From: JAEXZL01 sp049943125
GTDB lineage: Bacteria; Bacillota; Clostridia; Clostridiales; Clostridiaceae
DNA length: 64,000 bases
Direction: 5' to 3'
Assembly: GCF_049943125.1 (NCBI RefSeq)
Contig: NZ_CP188040.1
Span: 2,852,001 to 2,916,000, forward strand
This document shows positions 1 to 7,835 of the stretch, one piece after another. The first letter of the stretch is position 1, and every line of letters starts with the position of its first letter. A program made the translations under genes and the position numbers. Under the pieces are notes generated by a model. That model saw only the letters and a program-made list of their open reading frames with translations. It was not told the origin of the DNA and made no database searches.

Positions 1-971
1 AGGAAATATTACCTATAGTAAAGCATATACCAATTTTTTTTGGTATTAATGCATCAGATCCAACCAAGAATACTAAAGAGTATATTGAAGAAATCAAAGA
101 CAGGGGATTTCATGGTGTGATTAACTATCCAACCATTGGTCTTATAGATGGTTCTTTTAGAATAGCCTTGGAAGAGCAAGGATGTGATTTTGCTAAGGAG
201 GTTGAGGCTATAGGCATTGCTCATAGAGCAGGCCTACTTACTATGGCTTTCATCTTTGATGAGTTTCAGGCAGAAGCAATGATCCGTGCAGGTGTTGATA
301 TCATATGTCTTCATTTAGGATTAACTAGTGGAGGGCTTTTAGGAGCTAAAAAGGTGTTATCCTTAGAATCGGCAAGAAAAAGGATTGAAAGAATATTTAA
401 TTATTGCAGTAGGATTAATCCTGAGATAATCAAACTTATCTATGGAGGACCTGTAAAAACGCCTCTGGATTTTCAGTATATGCTTTCAAATCATAAGGAA
501 ATTGATGGATACATAGGAGGCTCCGCCTTCGAAAGAATTCCTGTAGAAAAAGCTATAATAAATGTTACTAAATCCTTTAAGACTACAGGAGAAGTTAATG
601 CGGATACCCTGATGGCAAAAATGCTTGATGGGGTAACAAAACATTATAATTATGTGGATTTTGTCAAAGAGTACATTTCTGAAAATTATACTAATGAAAT
701 AGTGTTTTCTGATTTAGCTCAGGTGGCTCATGTTTCTAGAAGCTATTTAAGCACATTATTTAAAAAAGAGGTGGGCTGCAGCTTTCAGGAGTATCTGATA
801 AGATTTCGTATGGATAGGGCTGCAGAAATAATAATTAATAATGATATTAATTATAGTGAAATTGCAAATTTGGTAGCCTATAAGGATTACGCTCAGTTCT
901 CCAAGATGTTTAAAAAGTATAAGGGATTATCGCCAAAAAAATATAAAGAAAAATATAACATAAACACATAG
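1..971 (+). CDS. TIM-barrel (PEP hydrolase-like) domain fused to AraC-type DNA-binding domain, 5' partial
   Basis: The reading frame is open from base 3 to the TAG at 969, with no start in the window, so the N-terminus is missing. The first ~195 visible residues align by eye with the protein encoded at 2313-3143 (shared pattern GVxNxPTxGLIDGxFR, then H-GLT, GA-K, GGP and ExDGxxG), the family once called 'TIM-barrel signal transduction protein' and now PEP hydrolase-like. The last ~100 residues are an AraC/XylS helix-turn-helix pair (FSDLAQVAHVSRSYLSTLFK and YAQFSKMFKKYKGLSPKKYK). The arrangement suggests a one-component regulator that reads a ligand with a catalytically repurposed barrel. A hairpin separates it from the next two genes, which are its probable targets (inference). 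Confidence 0.85.
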   Translation, partial: EILPIVKHIPIFFGINASDPTKNTKEYIEEIKDRGFHGVINYPTIGLIDGSFRIALEEQGCDFAKEVEAIGIAHRAGLLTMAFIFDEFQAEAMIRAGVDIICLHLGLTSGGLLGAKKVLSLESARKRIERIFNYCSRINPEIIKLIYGGPVKTPLDFQYMLSNHKEIDGYIGGSAFERIPVEKAIINVTKSFKTTGEVNADTLMAKMLDGVTKHYNYVDFVKEYISENYTNEIVFSDLAQVAHVSRSYLSTLFKKEVGCSFQEYLIRFRMDRAAEIIINNDINYSEIANLVAYKDYAQFSKMFKKYKGLSPKKYKEKYNINT

Positions 972-1007
972 AATTAGAACATGAACACGTTTACAATATA
1001 TGGGGAA

Positions 1008-1054
1008 GATTGATATGATAACCTTAAGTTAACCGTATCAATCTTTATTTTTTC
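1008..1054 (+). terminator. Probable rho-independent terminator
   Basis: An 8-bp stem (GATTGATA at 1008-1015 with TATCAATC at 1036-1043, extended by two wobble/GC pairs) is followed by TTTATTTTTTT. It lies between the AraC-fusion gene and the UPF0261 gene, so the latter may have its own promoter or be expressed by read-through. The loop is long and AT-rich, so strength is uncertain. Confidence 0.5.
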
Positions 1055-1082
1055 AAAAATAAGTGTTAAGAGGAGGATGGAA

Positions 1083-2291
1083 ATGAAGACAATAGCAATA
1101 GCAGGTACTTTTGACACAAAAGGTACAGAATACCTGTATCTAAAAGAGCTTATTGAAGATTTGGGACTGAACACACTTACTATCAATACTGGTGTTTTTG
1201 AACCTTTATTTAAACCGGATGTTTCTAGCAATGAGGTAGCAGCTGCTGCAGGGGTTGATATTGATATACTTGTTAGAAAAAAAGATAGGGCCTTGGCAAC
1301 AGAAACATTATCAAAGGGAATGGAGAAGTTAGTTCCTGAGCTTTATAAACAAGGAAAATTTGATGGTATTATTTCCTTTGGAGGTTCAGGGGGGACTTCA
1401 TTAGTTGCTCCCGCCATGAGGGCGCTACCAATTGGTGTACCAAAGATAATTGTATCTACTATGGCTTCTGGCAATACAGAGCAATATATAGGTACAAGCG
1501 ATATAGTAATGATGCCCTCGGTGGTTGATGTAGCAGGACTTAATAGCATATCTACAAAGATATTTACTAATGCAGCATTTGCTATCGCAGGGATGGTGAA
1601 ATTCGAAAACAAAAAGGTTATAGAAAAAAAGCCTCTTGTTGCAGCTACTATGTTTGGAGTAACAACTCCCTGCATAACAACGGCAAGAGAACATCTTGAA
1701 GCGAGAGGATATGAGGTTTTAGTATTTCATGCCACTGGGATTGGTGGACGTTCTATGGAATCACTCATTGAATCAGGGTTTATTGAAGGAGTATTAGATC
1801 TTACCACCACTGAGTGGGCCGATGAGATTATCGGAGGAGTATTAAATGCTGGTCCACATAGATTGGAGGCTGCAGGTAGAAAACAAATTCCACAGGTAGT
1901 TTCTGTAGGGGCTTTAGATATGTGTAACTTTGGTGCTTATGAGTCAGTGCCTAAAAAGTTTGAAGGTAGAAATCTGTATAAGCATAATCCTACAGTTACA
2001 CTTATGAGGACAACCATAGAGGAAAATGAGCTTATCGGTAAAAAGCTAGTTGAGAAATTAAATCTAGCAACGGGAAATACGGCATTATTTCTACCTCTTA
2101 GAGGTGTGTCAGCCATTGATGCCCCAGGCCAGCCGTTCTATGGGGAAGAAGAAGACAAAATGTTATTTGATACCTTAAGAAATGGAGTAAATAAGGAAAT
2201 AGTTGAGGTTATAGAAATGGACTGTGCTATTAATGATAATGAATTTGCAATAGCAGCAGCGCAAAAATTAATAGATTTGATGAATAAATAA
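1083..2291 (+). CDS. UPF0261 / Tm-1-like ATP-binding domain protein
   Basis: A 402-residue soluble protein of the UPF0261 family, homologous to the N-terminal half of the tomato Tm-1 virus-resistance protein. The N-terminus TIAIAGTFDTKGTEY and the glycine-rich FGGSGGTS loop near residue 100, followed by TMASGNT, are typical of the family; Tm-1 binds ATP there. The ATG at 1083 is preferred to the one at 1077 because AGGAGG (1071-1076) lies 6 nt upstream of 1083 but directly abuts 1077. The next gene, 21 nt downstream, encodes the TIM-barrel half, so the pair is a split version of the plant fusion protein. The enzyme reaction is not established from sequence. Confidence 0.85.
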   Translation: MKTIAIAGTFDTKGTEYLYLKELIEDLGLNTLTINTGVFEPLFKPDVSSNEVAAAAGVDIDILVRKKDRALATETLSKGMEKLVPELYKQGKFDGIISFGGSGGTSLVAPAMRALPIGVPKIIVSTMASGNTEQYIGTSDIVMMPSVVDVAGLNSISTKIFTNAAFAIAGMVKFENKKVIEKKPLVAATMFGVTTPCITTAREHLEARGYEVLVFHATGIGGRSMESLIESGFIEGVLDLTTTEWADEIIGGVLNAGPHRLEAAGRKQIPQVVSVGALDMCNFGAYESVPKKFEGRNLYKHNPTVTLMRTTIEENELIGKKLVEKLNLATGNTALFLPLRGVSAIDAPGQPFYGEEEDKMLFDTLRNGVNKEIVEVIEMDCAINDNEFAIAAAQKLIDLMNK

Positions 2292-2312
2292 ATTCAAGAG
2301 GAGGTTTTATAT

Positions 2313-3143
2313 ATGAATAAGATGACAAGAACAGAAATTTTGGCGAAGTTTAAGGCTGAAGTTGCTAAAGGAAAGATTTTATTAGGTGTTGGAGCAGGTA
2401 CAGGCATAACTGCAAAGAGCAGTGAAGCAGGCGGAGCAGATATGCTTATAATATATAATTCAGGAAGATATAGGATGGCTGGTAGAGGATCATTAGCAGG
2501 TCTTTTAAGCTATGGAGATGCAAATCAAATAGTTGTAGAAATGGGTTCTGAGGTGCTACCAGTGGTTAAGGATATACCTGTCCTTGCAGGGGTATGTGGA
2601 ACAGATCCCTTTAGAGTAATGGAGATATATCTTAAGCAGCTCAAGGATCAAGGATTCAATGGTGTTCAAAATTTTCCTACGGTAGGACTCATTGATGGGG
2701 TATTTCGTCAGAATCTAGAAGAAACAGATATGGGATACGGGCTAGAAGTGGAAATGATTCGCAAGGCACATGAATTAGACATGCTTACCTGTCCATATGT
2801 ATTTGATCCTGAGCAAGCAAGAGATATGGCTAAAGCAGGAGCTGATATTTTAGTTGCACATATGGGGCTTACTACAAAAGGGACTATAGGCGCTAAAACA
2901 GCGCTTACATTAGATGATTGTGTTGAAAAGATTAATGCTATTATTGATGCTGGCCGTGAAGTAAACCCTGATATAATGGTAATTTGTCATGGTGGACCTA
3001 TAGCAGAACCAGAAGATGCAGCTTATGTAATTGGAAAGATTCCAGAAATTGATGGATTTTTCGGTGCTTCCAGTATTGAAAGATTTGCAGCTGAAAAAGG
3101 TATTAAAGAACAAGCGTCCGCATTTAAAGCTATCGGTAAATAA
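2313..3143 (+). CDS. TIM-barrel PEP hydrolase-like protein (Tm-1 C-terminal half homologue)
   Basis: A 276-residue cytosolic TIM-barrel protein of the phosphoenolpyruvate hydrolase-like family. GAGTGITA near the N-terminus, FPTVGLIDG in the middle, HMGLTTKG and CHGGPI, and the final DGFFGASSIER form the conserved barrel strands. AGAGGAGG sits 8 nt upstream of the ATG. It is co-transcribed with the UPF0261 gene (21-nt gap) and is followed by a strong terminator. In plants the two domains are one polypeptide, which supports physical or metabolic partnership here. Despite the family name, substrate and reaction are not demonstrated by this sequence. Confidence 0.8.
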   Translation: MNKMTRTEILAKFKAEVAKGKILLGVGAGTGITAKSSEAGGADMLIIYNSGRYRMAGRGSLAGLLSYGDANQIVVEMGSEVLPVVKDIPVLAGVCGTDPFRVMEIYLKQLKDQGFNGVQNFPTVGLIDGVFRQNLEETDMGYGLEVEMIRKAHELDMLTCPYVFDPEQARDMAKAGADILVAHMGLTTKGTIGAKTALTLDDCVEKINAIIDAGREVNPDIMVICHGGPIAEPEDAAYVIGKIPEIDGFFGASSIERFAAEKGIKEQASAFKAIGK

Positions 3144-3170
3144 TCTAAAGTTAGTGACACAAGCTTGTAG

Positions 3171-3212
3171 AAAAGTCAGTAGATTATATAAAAATCTACT
3201 GACTTTTCCTTA
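3171..3212 (+). terminator. Rho-independent terminator
   Basis: A perfect 15-bp stem (3171-3185 with 3193-3207) around a 7-nt loop, with the stem ending in TTTTCCTT. It closes the UPF0261/TIM-barrel operon; the AAAA on the other side may let it work for the opposite strand too. Confidence 0.85.
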
Positions 3213-3394
3213 TTATCATCTATCCCACTTATTACACAATTCATCAATCTGATTAGTAAATCTTGCTATATACTTGTTGGATAGTCCACGTTTCTTTTCA
3301 ATGAGAGAAATAATGAATCATTTTTGTGTATACATTTATTATAGAACATTAATATATCATCTCATATTTATGCAAGATAAATTAACTGATTATA

Positions 3395-3424
3395 TTGATA
3401 ATTTTATGATGATGATGTTATAAT
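3395..3424 (+). promoter_or_regulatory. Sigma-A-type promoter for the 34-residue membrane peptide
   Basis: TTGATA (3395-3400), 18-nt spacer, TATAAT (3419-3424), about 52 nt upstream of the small gene at 3476. The stretch 3213-3394 before it holds no gene I can support. Confidence 0.55.
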
Positions 3425-3475
3425 TATATATATAAGTAATATTTTCAAGTTAATTACAGCATCAGGGAGGTTAAA

Positions 3476-3580
3476 ATGATACGTGTACTATTAACCTTAG
3501 TTGAAATATTAATTGCCTTAGCACCGATTGCTGCTGCTATTGCTTTTGGTTCTATGAATAAAAATAAAAAAGCAGCTTAG
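3476..3580 (+). CDS. Small single-pass membrane peptide (34 residues)
   Basis: A short gene with full expression signals: promoter at 3395, AGGGAGG 5 nt before ATG, and a terminator 16 nt after the TAG. The peptide is one hydrophobic helix (residues ~4-26, rich in Leu, Ile and Ala) followed by a basic tail NKNKKAA, so it should insert with the positive end in the cytoplasm. No family is recognised. It stands alone between terminators, so it is a monocistron. Its small size and AT-rich context mean it is usually missed; a regulatory membrane peptide or toxin-like peptide is possible but unproven. Confidence 0.6.
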   Translation: MIRVLLTLVEILIALAPIAAAIAFGSMNKNKKAA

Positions 3581-3596
3581 AATCAGTTGATTAATT

Positions 3597-3620
3597 CCTT
3601 GCTTTTGGCAGGGTTTTTTT
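3597..3620 (+). terminator. Rho-independent terminator
   Basis: Stem CCTTGC (3597-3602) with GCAGGG (3608-3613), 5-nt loop, then seven T. It ends the 34-residue peptide transcript. Between it and the gene at 3896 (about 275 nt) I see only AT-rich sequence without a convincing promoter. Confidence 0.8.
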
Positions 3621-3895
3621 ATCTTATTGTAGATATGATTCATTAGTACTGTAGTTAATTAATTTTTAACGAGTAAAATAGAAAAATATGATATAATAAT
3701 ATTAGGAACTGTAGTTATAAATATCCATTAAAGTGGTAATGCTAGAGTATATAAGATTTAAAAATTTATATAGCTATTTTGGTAAGGCATCATTATTTGT
3801 TTAGCAGATTAATAGATGTCTTTTTACTTTTATAAAAAGTTCACTATCAGTATTTAAGATGAATAATATAATTCTTTTTAGTAATGGAGGTAGTT

Positions 3896-5065
3896 ATGAA
3901 TGAAAAAAAACTCGATGTAATTTTAAGTAATTATAAGGCTTCTTTTAAGGAGCTGAATTCTGAACCTAATGGTGAATACTATAAATGGTATACAGTAGAA
4001 CACTTTGATAAGAACTGGGACATTGATGCAGAAGACTTTTCTGCAATGTTTAGAGAAGCCACCGTTAAAGCTCACAGACTTATTAATAATAAGGTGGTTG
4101 AGCCTTTAAACGGCATATTGGAGCTCTCAAAACATAACAGCCATAAGGTTAGAGAGATGTTTAAGCGGTTGTATAATGAAAATGAGAGCAGTGCTAAAGG
4201 CATACAGGGCAAAGTAAATGATTTTATTAATGAAGCAAATAAAACTCTTGAAAGTCTTGACTCAGGAAAATGGAAATACTCACAGCATGTTGGAGCTGTG
4301 GTGCTATATCTTGCTATTTTTAATCCTTCTGAAAATTACTTTTTCAAGGCAACAGAGGCAAGGACCTTTGCAGAATATATTGAGTATGATAGAGAGATAA
4401 CCACTGGGAATTTCTTTAATTTAAAAAACTATTATGCTATGTGCGATATTCTGGTAGAAGCAATAAAGGAGGATAAGGAGCTGTTAGAGCTTCATGAAAC
4501 TCGGTGGGCTTATAACAACGAGGAGAATGGAAGGAAGCCAGATATTAAGGATGACTATCATATCTTGGCTTACGATATAATTTATTGTGCTCATAACTAT
4601 AAGCTATACAAGAGTAAACCTCAAAAGGTAAAAGTTAAAAAAACTGGTACAAAAAAATCCATTTCCAGTAAGAAAAAAGAAATGCAAGAAAAAGAGAAGG
4701 GCATCATCGATAGATTATCTATCGACATAAGTAATGTTAATGAAAAGATAAGAGAGCTGGAGGACAAGGAAGAGAAAGTCGTAATTCCACGTCTGGAAGG
4801 AATGAAGGTTATACATAAAAGCTTTAAAGAGGGTACTGTAATCAGTCAATTTGAAAATTATCTGATTATTAGCTTCCCAGAAGGTGAAAAGAAATTTGCC
4901 ATCCCTAATTCCTTTGCTTCAGGATTTTTATCCCTAGAGGATGAAAACCTCATGAAGGAGTTTCTGGCCACCTACGAGATTACTAAAGAAAAGGAGCTAC
5001 TGAAGGAGGAGTTGAAACAGCTTAGCCTTGAAATCTTAAAACATGAAAGAATTCTAGATAATTAA
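3896..5065 (+). CDS. Protein of unknown function with basic coiled-coil linker
   Basis: A 389-residue soluble protein I do not recognise as a named family. Residues ~1-245 are helical and charged, with a patch FFKATEARTFAEYIEYDREITTG and a segment ILAYDIIYCAHNY. Residues ~246-300 are Lys/Glu-rich and predicted coiled coil. Residues ~300-345 (GMKVIHKSFKEGTVIS, then FAIPNSFASGFL) look like the small Tudor/SH3-like beta domain found at the end of some helicases and DNA-associated proteins; a final coiled coil follows. The ATG at 3896 is chosen because GGAGG (3886-3890) lies 5 nt upstream. It has no operon partners. A nucleic-acid-related role is only a guess. Confidence 0.7.
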   Translation: MNEKKLDVILSNYKASFKELNSEPNGEYYKWYTVEHFDKNWDIDAEDFSAMFREATVKAHRLINNKVVEPLNGILELSKHNSHKVREMFKRLYNENESSAKGIQGKVNDFINEANKTLESLDSGKWKYSQHVGAVVLYLAIFNPSENYFFKATEARTFAEYIEYDREITTGNFFNLKNYYAMCDILVEAIKEDKELLELHETRWAYNNEENGRKPDIKDDYHILAYDIIYCAHNYKLYKSKPQKVKVKKTGTKKSISSKKKEMQEKEKGIIDRLSIDISNVNEKIRELEDKEEKVVIPRLEGMKVIHKSFKEGTVISQFENYLIISFPEGEKKFAIPNSFASGFLSLEDENLMKEFLATYEITKEKELLKEELKQLSLEILKHERILDN

Positions 5066-5077
5066 ATAGCATATTAA

Positions 5078-5119
5078 TTAAAGGTGCCTTAAGGTTATTA
5101 TATCTGAAGGTACCTTTAA
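5078..5119 (+). terminator. Probable terminator hairpin
   Basis: A 13-bp stem with one G-U pair (5078-5090 with 5107-5119) just after the preceding gene; the T-run is poor (AAATTTG), so it may be a weak terminator or an mRNA 3'-end stabiliser. Confidence 0.5.
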
Positions 5120-5201
5120 ATTTGCAGAATATAAAATGAGTTACAGCTTACAATATAAAGGTTTATAAACAGAGGAGTGTTACTAAAATATTACTTTAAT
5201 G

Positions 5202-5230
5202 TTAATAATTTTATGTTTTGATGTTATAAT
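5202..5230 (+). promoter_or_regulatory. Candidate promoter
   Basis: TTAATA (5202-5207), 17-nt spacer, TATAAT (5225-5230), about 84 nt upstream of the small membrane protein at 5314. Confidence 0.4.
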
Positions 5231-5313
5231 AATAGAGCTATGTCCTATAAAGAATAACATGGGTTTAATAGCCTAGTAAGTAGAGAGAAGTAATTATTAA
5301 TTCGAGGTGTATG

Positions 5314-5463
5314 ATGAAAAAGGGAGATTTTATATGGGCTTTGGCCTTGATTGTGTGGGTTATAGTTTCAGCCTTTTTGTCCATTGCCCTAGGACTACTC
5401 CTTGCCATAGCCAAAAAGGATAAGGCTACAGAAGGTGAAGCTATTGAAACAACGGCCTTATAG
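5314..5463 (+). CDS. Small single-pass membrane protein (49 residues)
   Basis: Begins MKKGDFIWALALIVWVIVS and continues as one long hydrophobic helix (residues ~7-34), then a charged cytoplasmic tail with KKDK and several Glu. GAGGT at 5304-5308 is 5 nt from the ATG at 5314; an adjacent ATG at 5311 is possible. The stop is 17 nt before the flavodoxin/ferredoxin gene, so the two are likely one transcript, and the peptide could be a membrane anchor or partner for that redox protein (inference). No named family recognised. Confidence 0.6.
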   Translation: MKKGDFIWALALIVWVIVSAFLSIALGLLLAIAKKDKATEGEAIETTAL

Positions 5464-5479
5464 GTAGGAGGGGAGAATA

Positions 5480-6238
5480 ATGATTTTATATTTTACTGGC
5501 ACAGGAAATTCCTATTATGCTGCTAAAAGAATTTCCGAGGAAATAAATGAAGAGCTTGTAAGCATCAGCCTATTAATGGAAAAAAATGAAGTGGCCATAG
5601 AGCTTCAAGAGGGAGAGTCTTTAGGCTTTGTGTTTCCCGTGTATTATTATGGTATACCTTCTATTGTAAAGGAGTTTGTAGAGAAGCTGGAGCTTAAAGG
5701 CTATAAAAACAATTATATATTCACAGTGATAACCTGTGGTGGCACCATTGAAGGAGCAGGTGGTCAGCTTAAGGAGCTCCTCAGCGGTAAGGGGTATACA
5801 CTAGATTTTCTTCAGCCTTTATTGATGCCTGATAACTATGTTCTTATGTATAATGTGCCTTCTAAAGAAAAGACTGAAGCCTTACTTAATAAGAGTGAAA
5901 AGCAGTTAAAGGGTATTATTACAAGCATAAAGGCTAAGGAAAAGGTAATATTACCTTTAGGGCTAAAGGGAAGGCTTATTACTAAGGTTGCTTATTATTT
6001 TTATAAAAATGGCAGAAGCACAAAAAAGTTCTATGCTGATGATAAATGCATTTCCTGCGGCAATTGTCAGAGCCTTTGTCCTAGTAAAGCCATAGAAATA
6101 ATCGATGGAAAGCCTAGTTGGGTAAAATCTCAATGTGTTCAATGCCTGGCCTGTATTCACAGATGTCCTGTTGAGGCCATTCAATACGGTGGTGGAACCT
6201 CAGCTAGAAAGAGATATGTACATCCAAGCTTAAAGTGA
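5480..6238 (+). CDS. EFR1-family flavodoxin-ferredoxin fusion
   Basis: A 252-residue cytosolic electron-transfer protein. The N-terminus ILYFTGTGNSYYAAK is the flavodoxin FMN-phosphate loop. Residues ~190-240 carry two [4Fe-4S] motifs, CISCGNCQSLCP and CVQCLACIHRCP, both with all four cysteines. This architecture is the EFR1 family common in anaerobic Clostridia, where it shuttles electrons between ferredoxin-linked enzymes; the actual partner is unknown. GGAGGGGAG precedes the ATG. It follows a 49-residue membrane peptide, which may tether it, and is closed by a strong terminator. Confidence 0.9.
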   Translation: MILYFTGTGNSYYAAKRISEEINEELVSISLLMEKNEVAIELQEGESLGFVFPVYYYGIPSIVKEFVEKLELKGYKNNYIFTVITCGGTIEGAGGQLKELLSGKGYTLDFLQPLLMPDNYVLMYNVPSKEKTEALLNKSEKQLKGIITSIKAKEKVILPLGLKGRLITKVAYYFYKNGRSTKKFYADDKCISCGNCQSLCPSKAIEIIDGKPSWVKSQCVQCLACIHRCPVEAIQYGGGTSARKRYVHPSLK

Positions 6239-6283
6239 TTTAATTATATACATGAGTTAAAATAATATATACTTAATATGCCT

Positions 6284-6317
6284 ACCAGCAGTAATAATAT
6301 ATACTGCTGGTTTTTTT
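6284..6317 (+). terminator. Rho-independent terminator
   Basis: Perfect 10-bp stem ACCAGCAGTA/TACTGCTGGT (6284-6293, 6302-6311) and T-run. The following 245 nt to livJ are AT-rich leader without a clear promoter match. Confidence 0.9.
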
Positions 6318-6550
6318 GCGTAATATTTATCAATTTTTTAATTACAAAATCCTCTGAACCTGTACGATTTCAAGTTAAATTTTTCTCATTAAAATAAATA
6401 AAGCCAGTTCTAATTGCTAAAGTGATAAACTTTAACAGAATATATATAATTTTTTAACAATTGTATTGTAATTTATTAAATTGTATGTTAATTTATATTA
6501 TTATTAGGTTTTTTATAATAAAAACCAAACAGAATAAATAAATTAGTAAT

Positions 6551-6557
6551 GGGGGGG
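6551..6557 (+). promoter_or_regulatory. Unusual all-G Shine-Dalgarno of livJ
   Basis: Seven consecutive G residues serve as ribosome binding site, 5 nt before the livJ ATG. A G7 run is rare in AT-rich DNA and is prone to slippage, which would change SD length or spacing. Confidence 0.5.
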
Positions 6558-6562
6558 TTATC

Positions 6563-7759
6563 ATGAAAAAATTGCTTGCTTTGGGAATGTCATTTGTTAT
6601 GGTTTTAACTTTAACAGGGATTTTAACTGGTTGCACAAGTGGAGGTTCTGATAAAAATGTAATTAAGATAGGAATTTTTGAACCTGCTTCAGGTGATAAT
6701 GGTGCCGGGGGAAAGCAGGAGACTCTTGGTATCGAATATGCTCACTCACTTAAAGACACTGTTGAAATCGATGGTAAAGAGTACAAGATAGAGCTGGTTA
6801 AGGTGGACAATCAGTCTTCTACAGATAAGGCAGTTTCAGCTGCATCAACTCTTGTTTCAGAACAGGTTTCTGTAGTTCTTGGCTCCTATGGGTCTGGCGT
6901 TTCAATTGCTGCTGCAGATACCTTTGCAGATGCTGGAATCCCAGCTATAGGTCTCTCCTGTACTAATCCTGCAGTTACAGAAGGAAACGACTATTATTAT
7001 CGTATTTGCTTCCTTGATCCTTTCCAGGGTACAGTTATGGCAAACTATGCTGCTGATTCAGGAGCAAAGACAGCTTATGTTCTGGCACAGCTAGGTGATG
7101 ATTATTCTGTTGGGTTAGCAACCTATTTTAAAGAAGCTTTTGAAAAATTAGGAGGAAAGGTTGTTGATGAAACCTTCCCAGAAGGTACCTCAGATTATTC
7201 AGCCTATATAACTAGTGCTACTAATGCTGGCGCTGATGTATTCTTCTCTCCATCCTCTACCACCGCTGCTTCACTGATTATTTCACAGGCTGCTTCAGCA
7301 AAGGTTGACTATTCAATAATGGCTGGAGACACTTGGGAAAACTCCGTAATACTAGACGCTGCAAAGGGAACAGATTTAAATATAGCTCTTTCTACCTTCT
7401 TTGATGAAAATGATGATAATGCTACAGCAGCAGAATTTGTAAACGGCTTTAAAAAATACCTTAATGATAATAAGGATAAGCTAACTGACAATGGTGGCAA
7501 TGATACAGTAGCTGCTGTATCTGCTCTAGGCTATGATGGCTATATGGTAGCTTTAGAGGCTATAAAGGCTGCTAACAGTACTGATTCTGAGGAGATTGCT
7601 ACAGCACTTTCTGATGTTACCTATGATGGAGTAACTGGTTCTATAAAGTTTAATGAAATTGGAGATGCTGAAAAGGACATGGCTTATATAAAGACTGTGG
7701 ACGTTAAAACTGGCACCTTTAAATTCGAGAAAACCCAGACCATTGCTGATGTGAAATAG
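6563..7759 (+). CDS. livJ: Branched-chain amino acid ABC transporter, substrate-binding lipoprotein
   Basis: A 398-residue lipoprotein: signal peptide ending in lipobox LTGC (lipid-attached Cys24), then a Leu/Ile/Val-type periplasmic-binding fold (IKIGIFEPASGDNGAGG, VLGSYGSGVS, then YDGYMVALEAI near the end). It captures amino acids outside the membrane and delivers them to the LivHM channel encoded next. The hairpin between livJ and livH probably gives more binding protein than permease. The ligand (Leu/Ile/Val or another amino acid) cannot be read from sequence. Confidence 0.9.
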   Translation: MKKLLALGMSFVMVLTLTGILTGCTSGGSDKNVIKIGIFEPASGDNGAGGKQETLGIEYAHSLKDTVEIDGKEYKIELVKVDNQSSTDKAVSAASTLVSEQVSVVLGSYGSGVSIAAADTFADAGIPAIGLSCTNPAVTEGNDYYYRICFLDPFQGTVMANYAADSGAKTAYVLAQLGDDYSVGLATYFKEAFEKLGGKVVDETFPEGTSDYSAYITSATNAGADVFFSPSSTTAASLIISQAASAKVDYSIMAGDTWENSVILDAAKGTDLNIALSTFFDENDDNATAAEFVNGFKKYLNDNKDKLTDNGGNDTVAAVSALGYDGYMVALEAIKAANSTDSEEIATALSDVTYDGVTGSIKFNEIGDAEKDMAYIKTVDVKTGTFKFEKTQTIADVK

Positions 7760-7782
7760 TTATATAAGAATATAGACAATTT

Positions 7783-7817
7783 GCGCGGAGTAGTTTATAT
7801 TCTCCGCGCTTTTCTTT
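7783..7817 (+). terminator. Intra-operon terminator/attenuator between livJ and livH
   Basis: GC-rich 8-bp stem GCGCGGAG/CTCCGCGC (7783-7790, 7802-7809) followed by TTTTCTTT. Located right after livJ, it likely truncates most transcripts and sets a high binding-protein to permease ratio. Confidence 0.75.
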
Positions 7818-7835
7818 AAAAAGGAGGGTCAATGC

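Noticed and set aside
1077..1082. Upstream ATG of the UPF0261 gene
   Set aside because: Shine-Dalgarno AGGAGG directly abuts it; ATG 1083 has proper spacing.
3031..3252. 73-codon frame overlapping the TIM-barrel gene and its terminator
   Set aside because: Runs out of phase through a conserved gene and through a strong terminator; no ribosome site.
6318..6562. Riboswitch upstream of livJ
   Set aside because: AT-rich leader without stable stems or conserved motifs that I can recognise.
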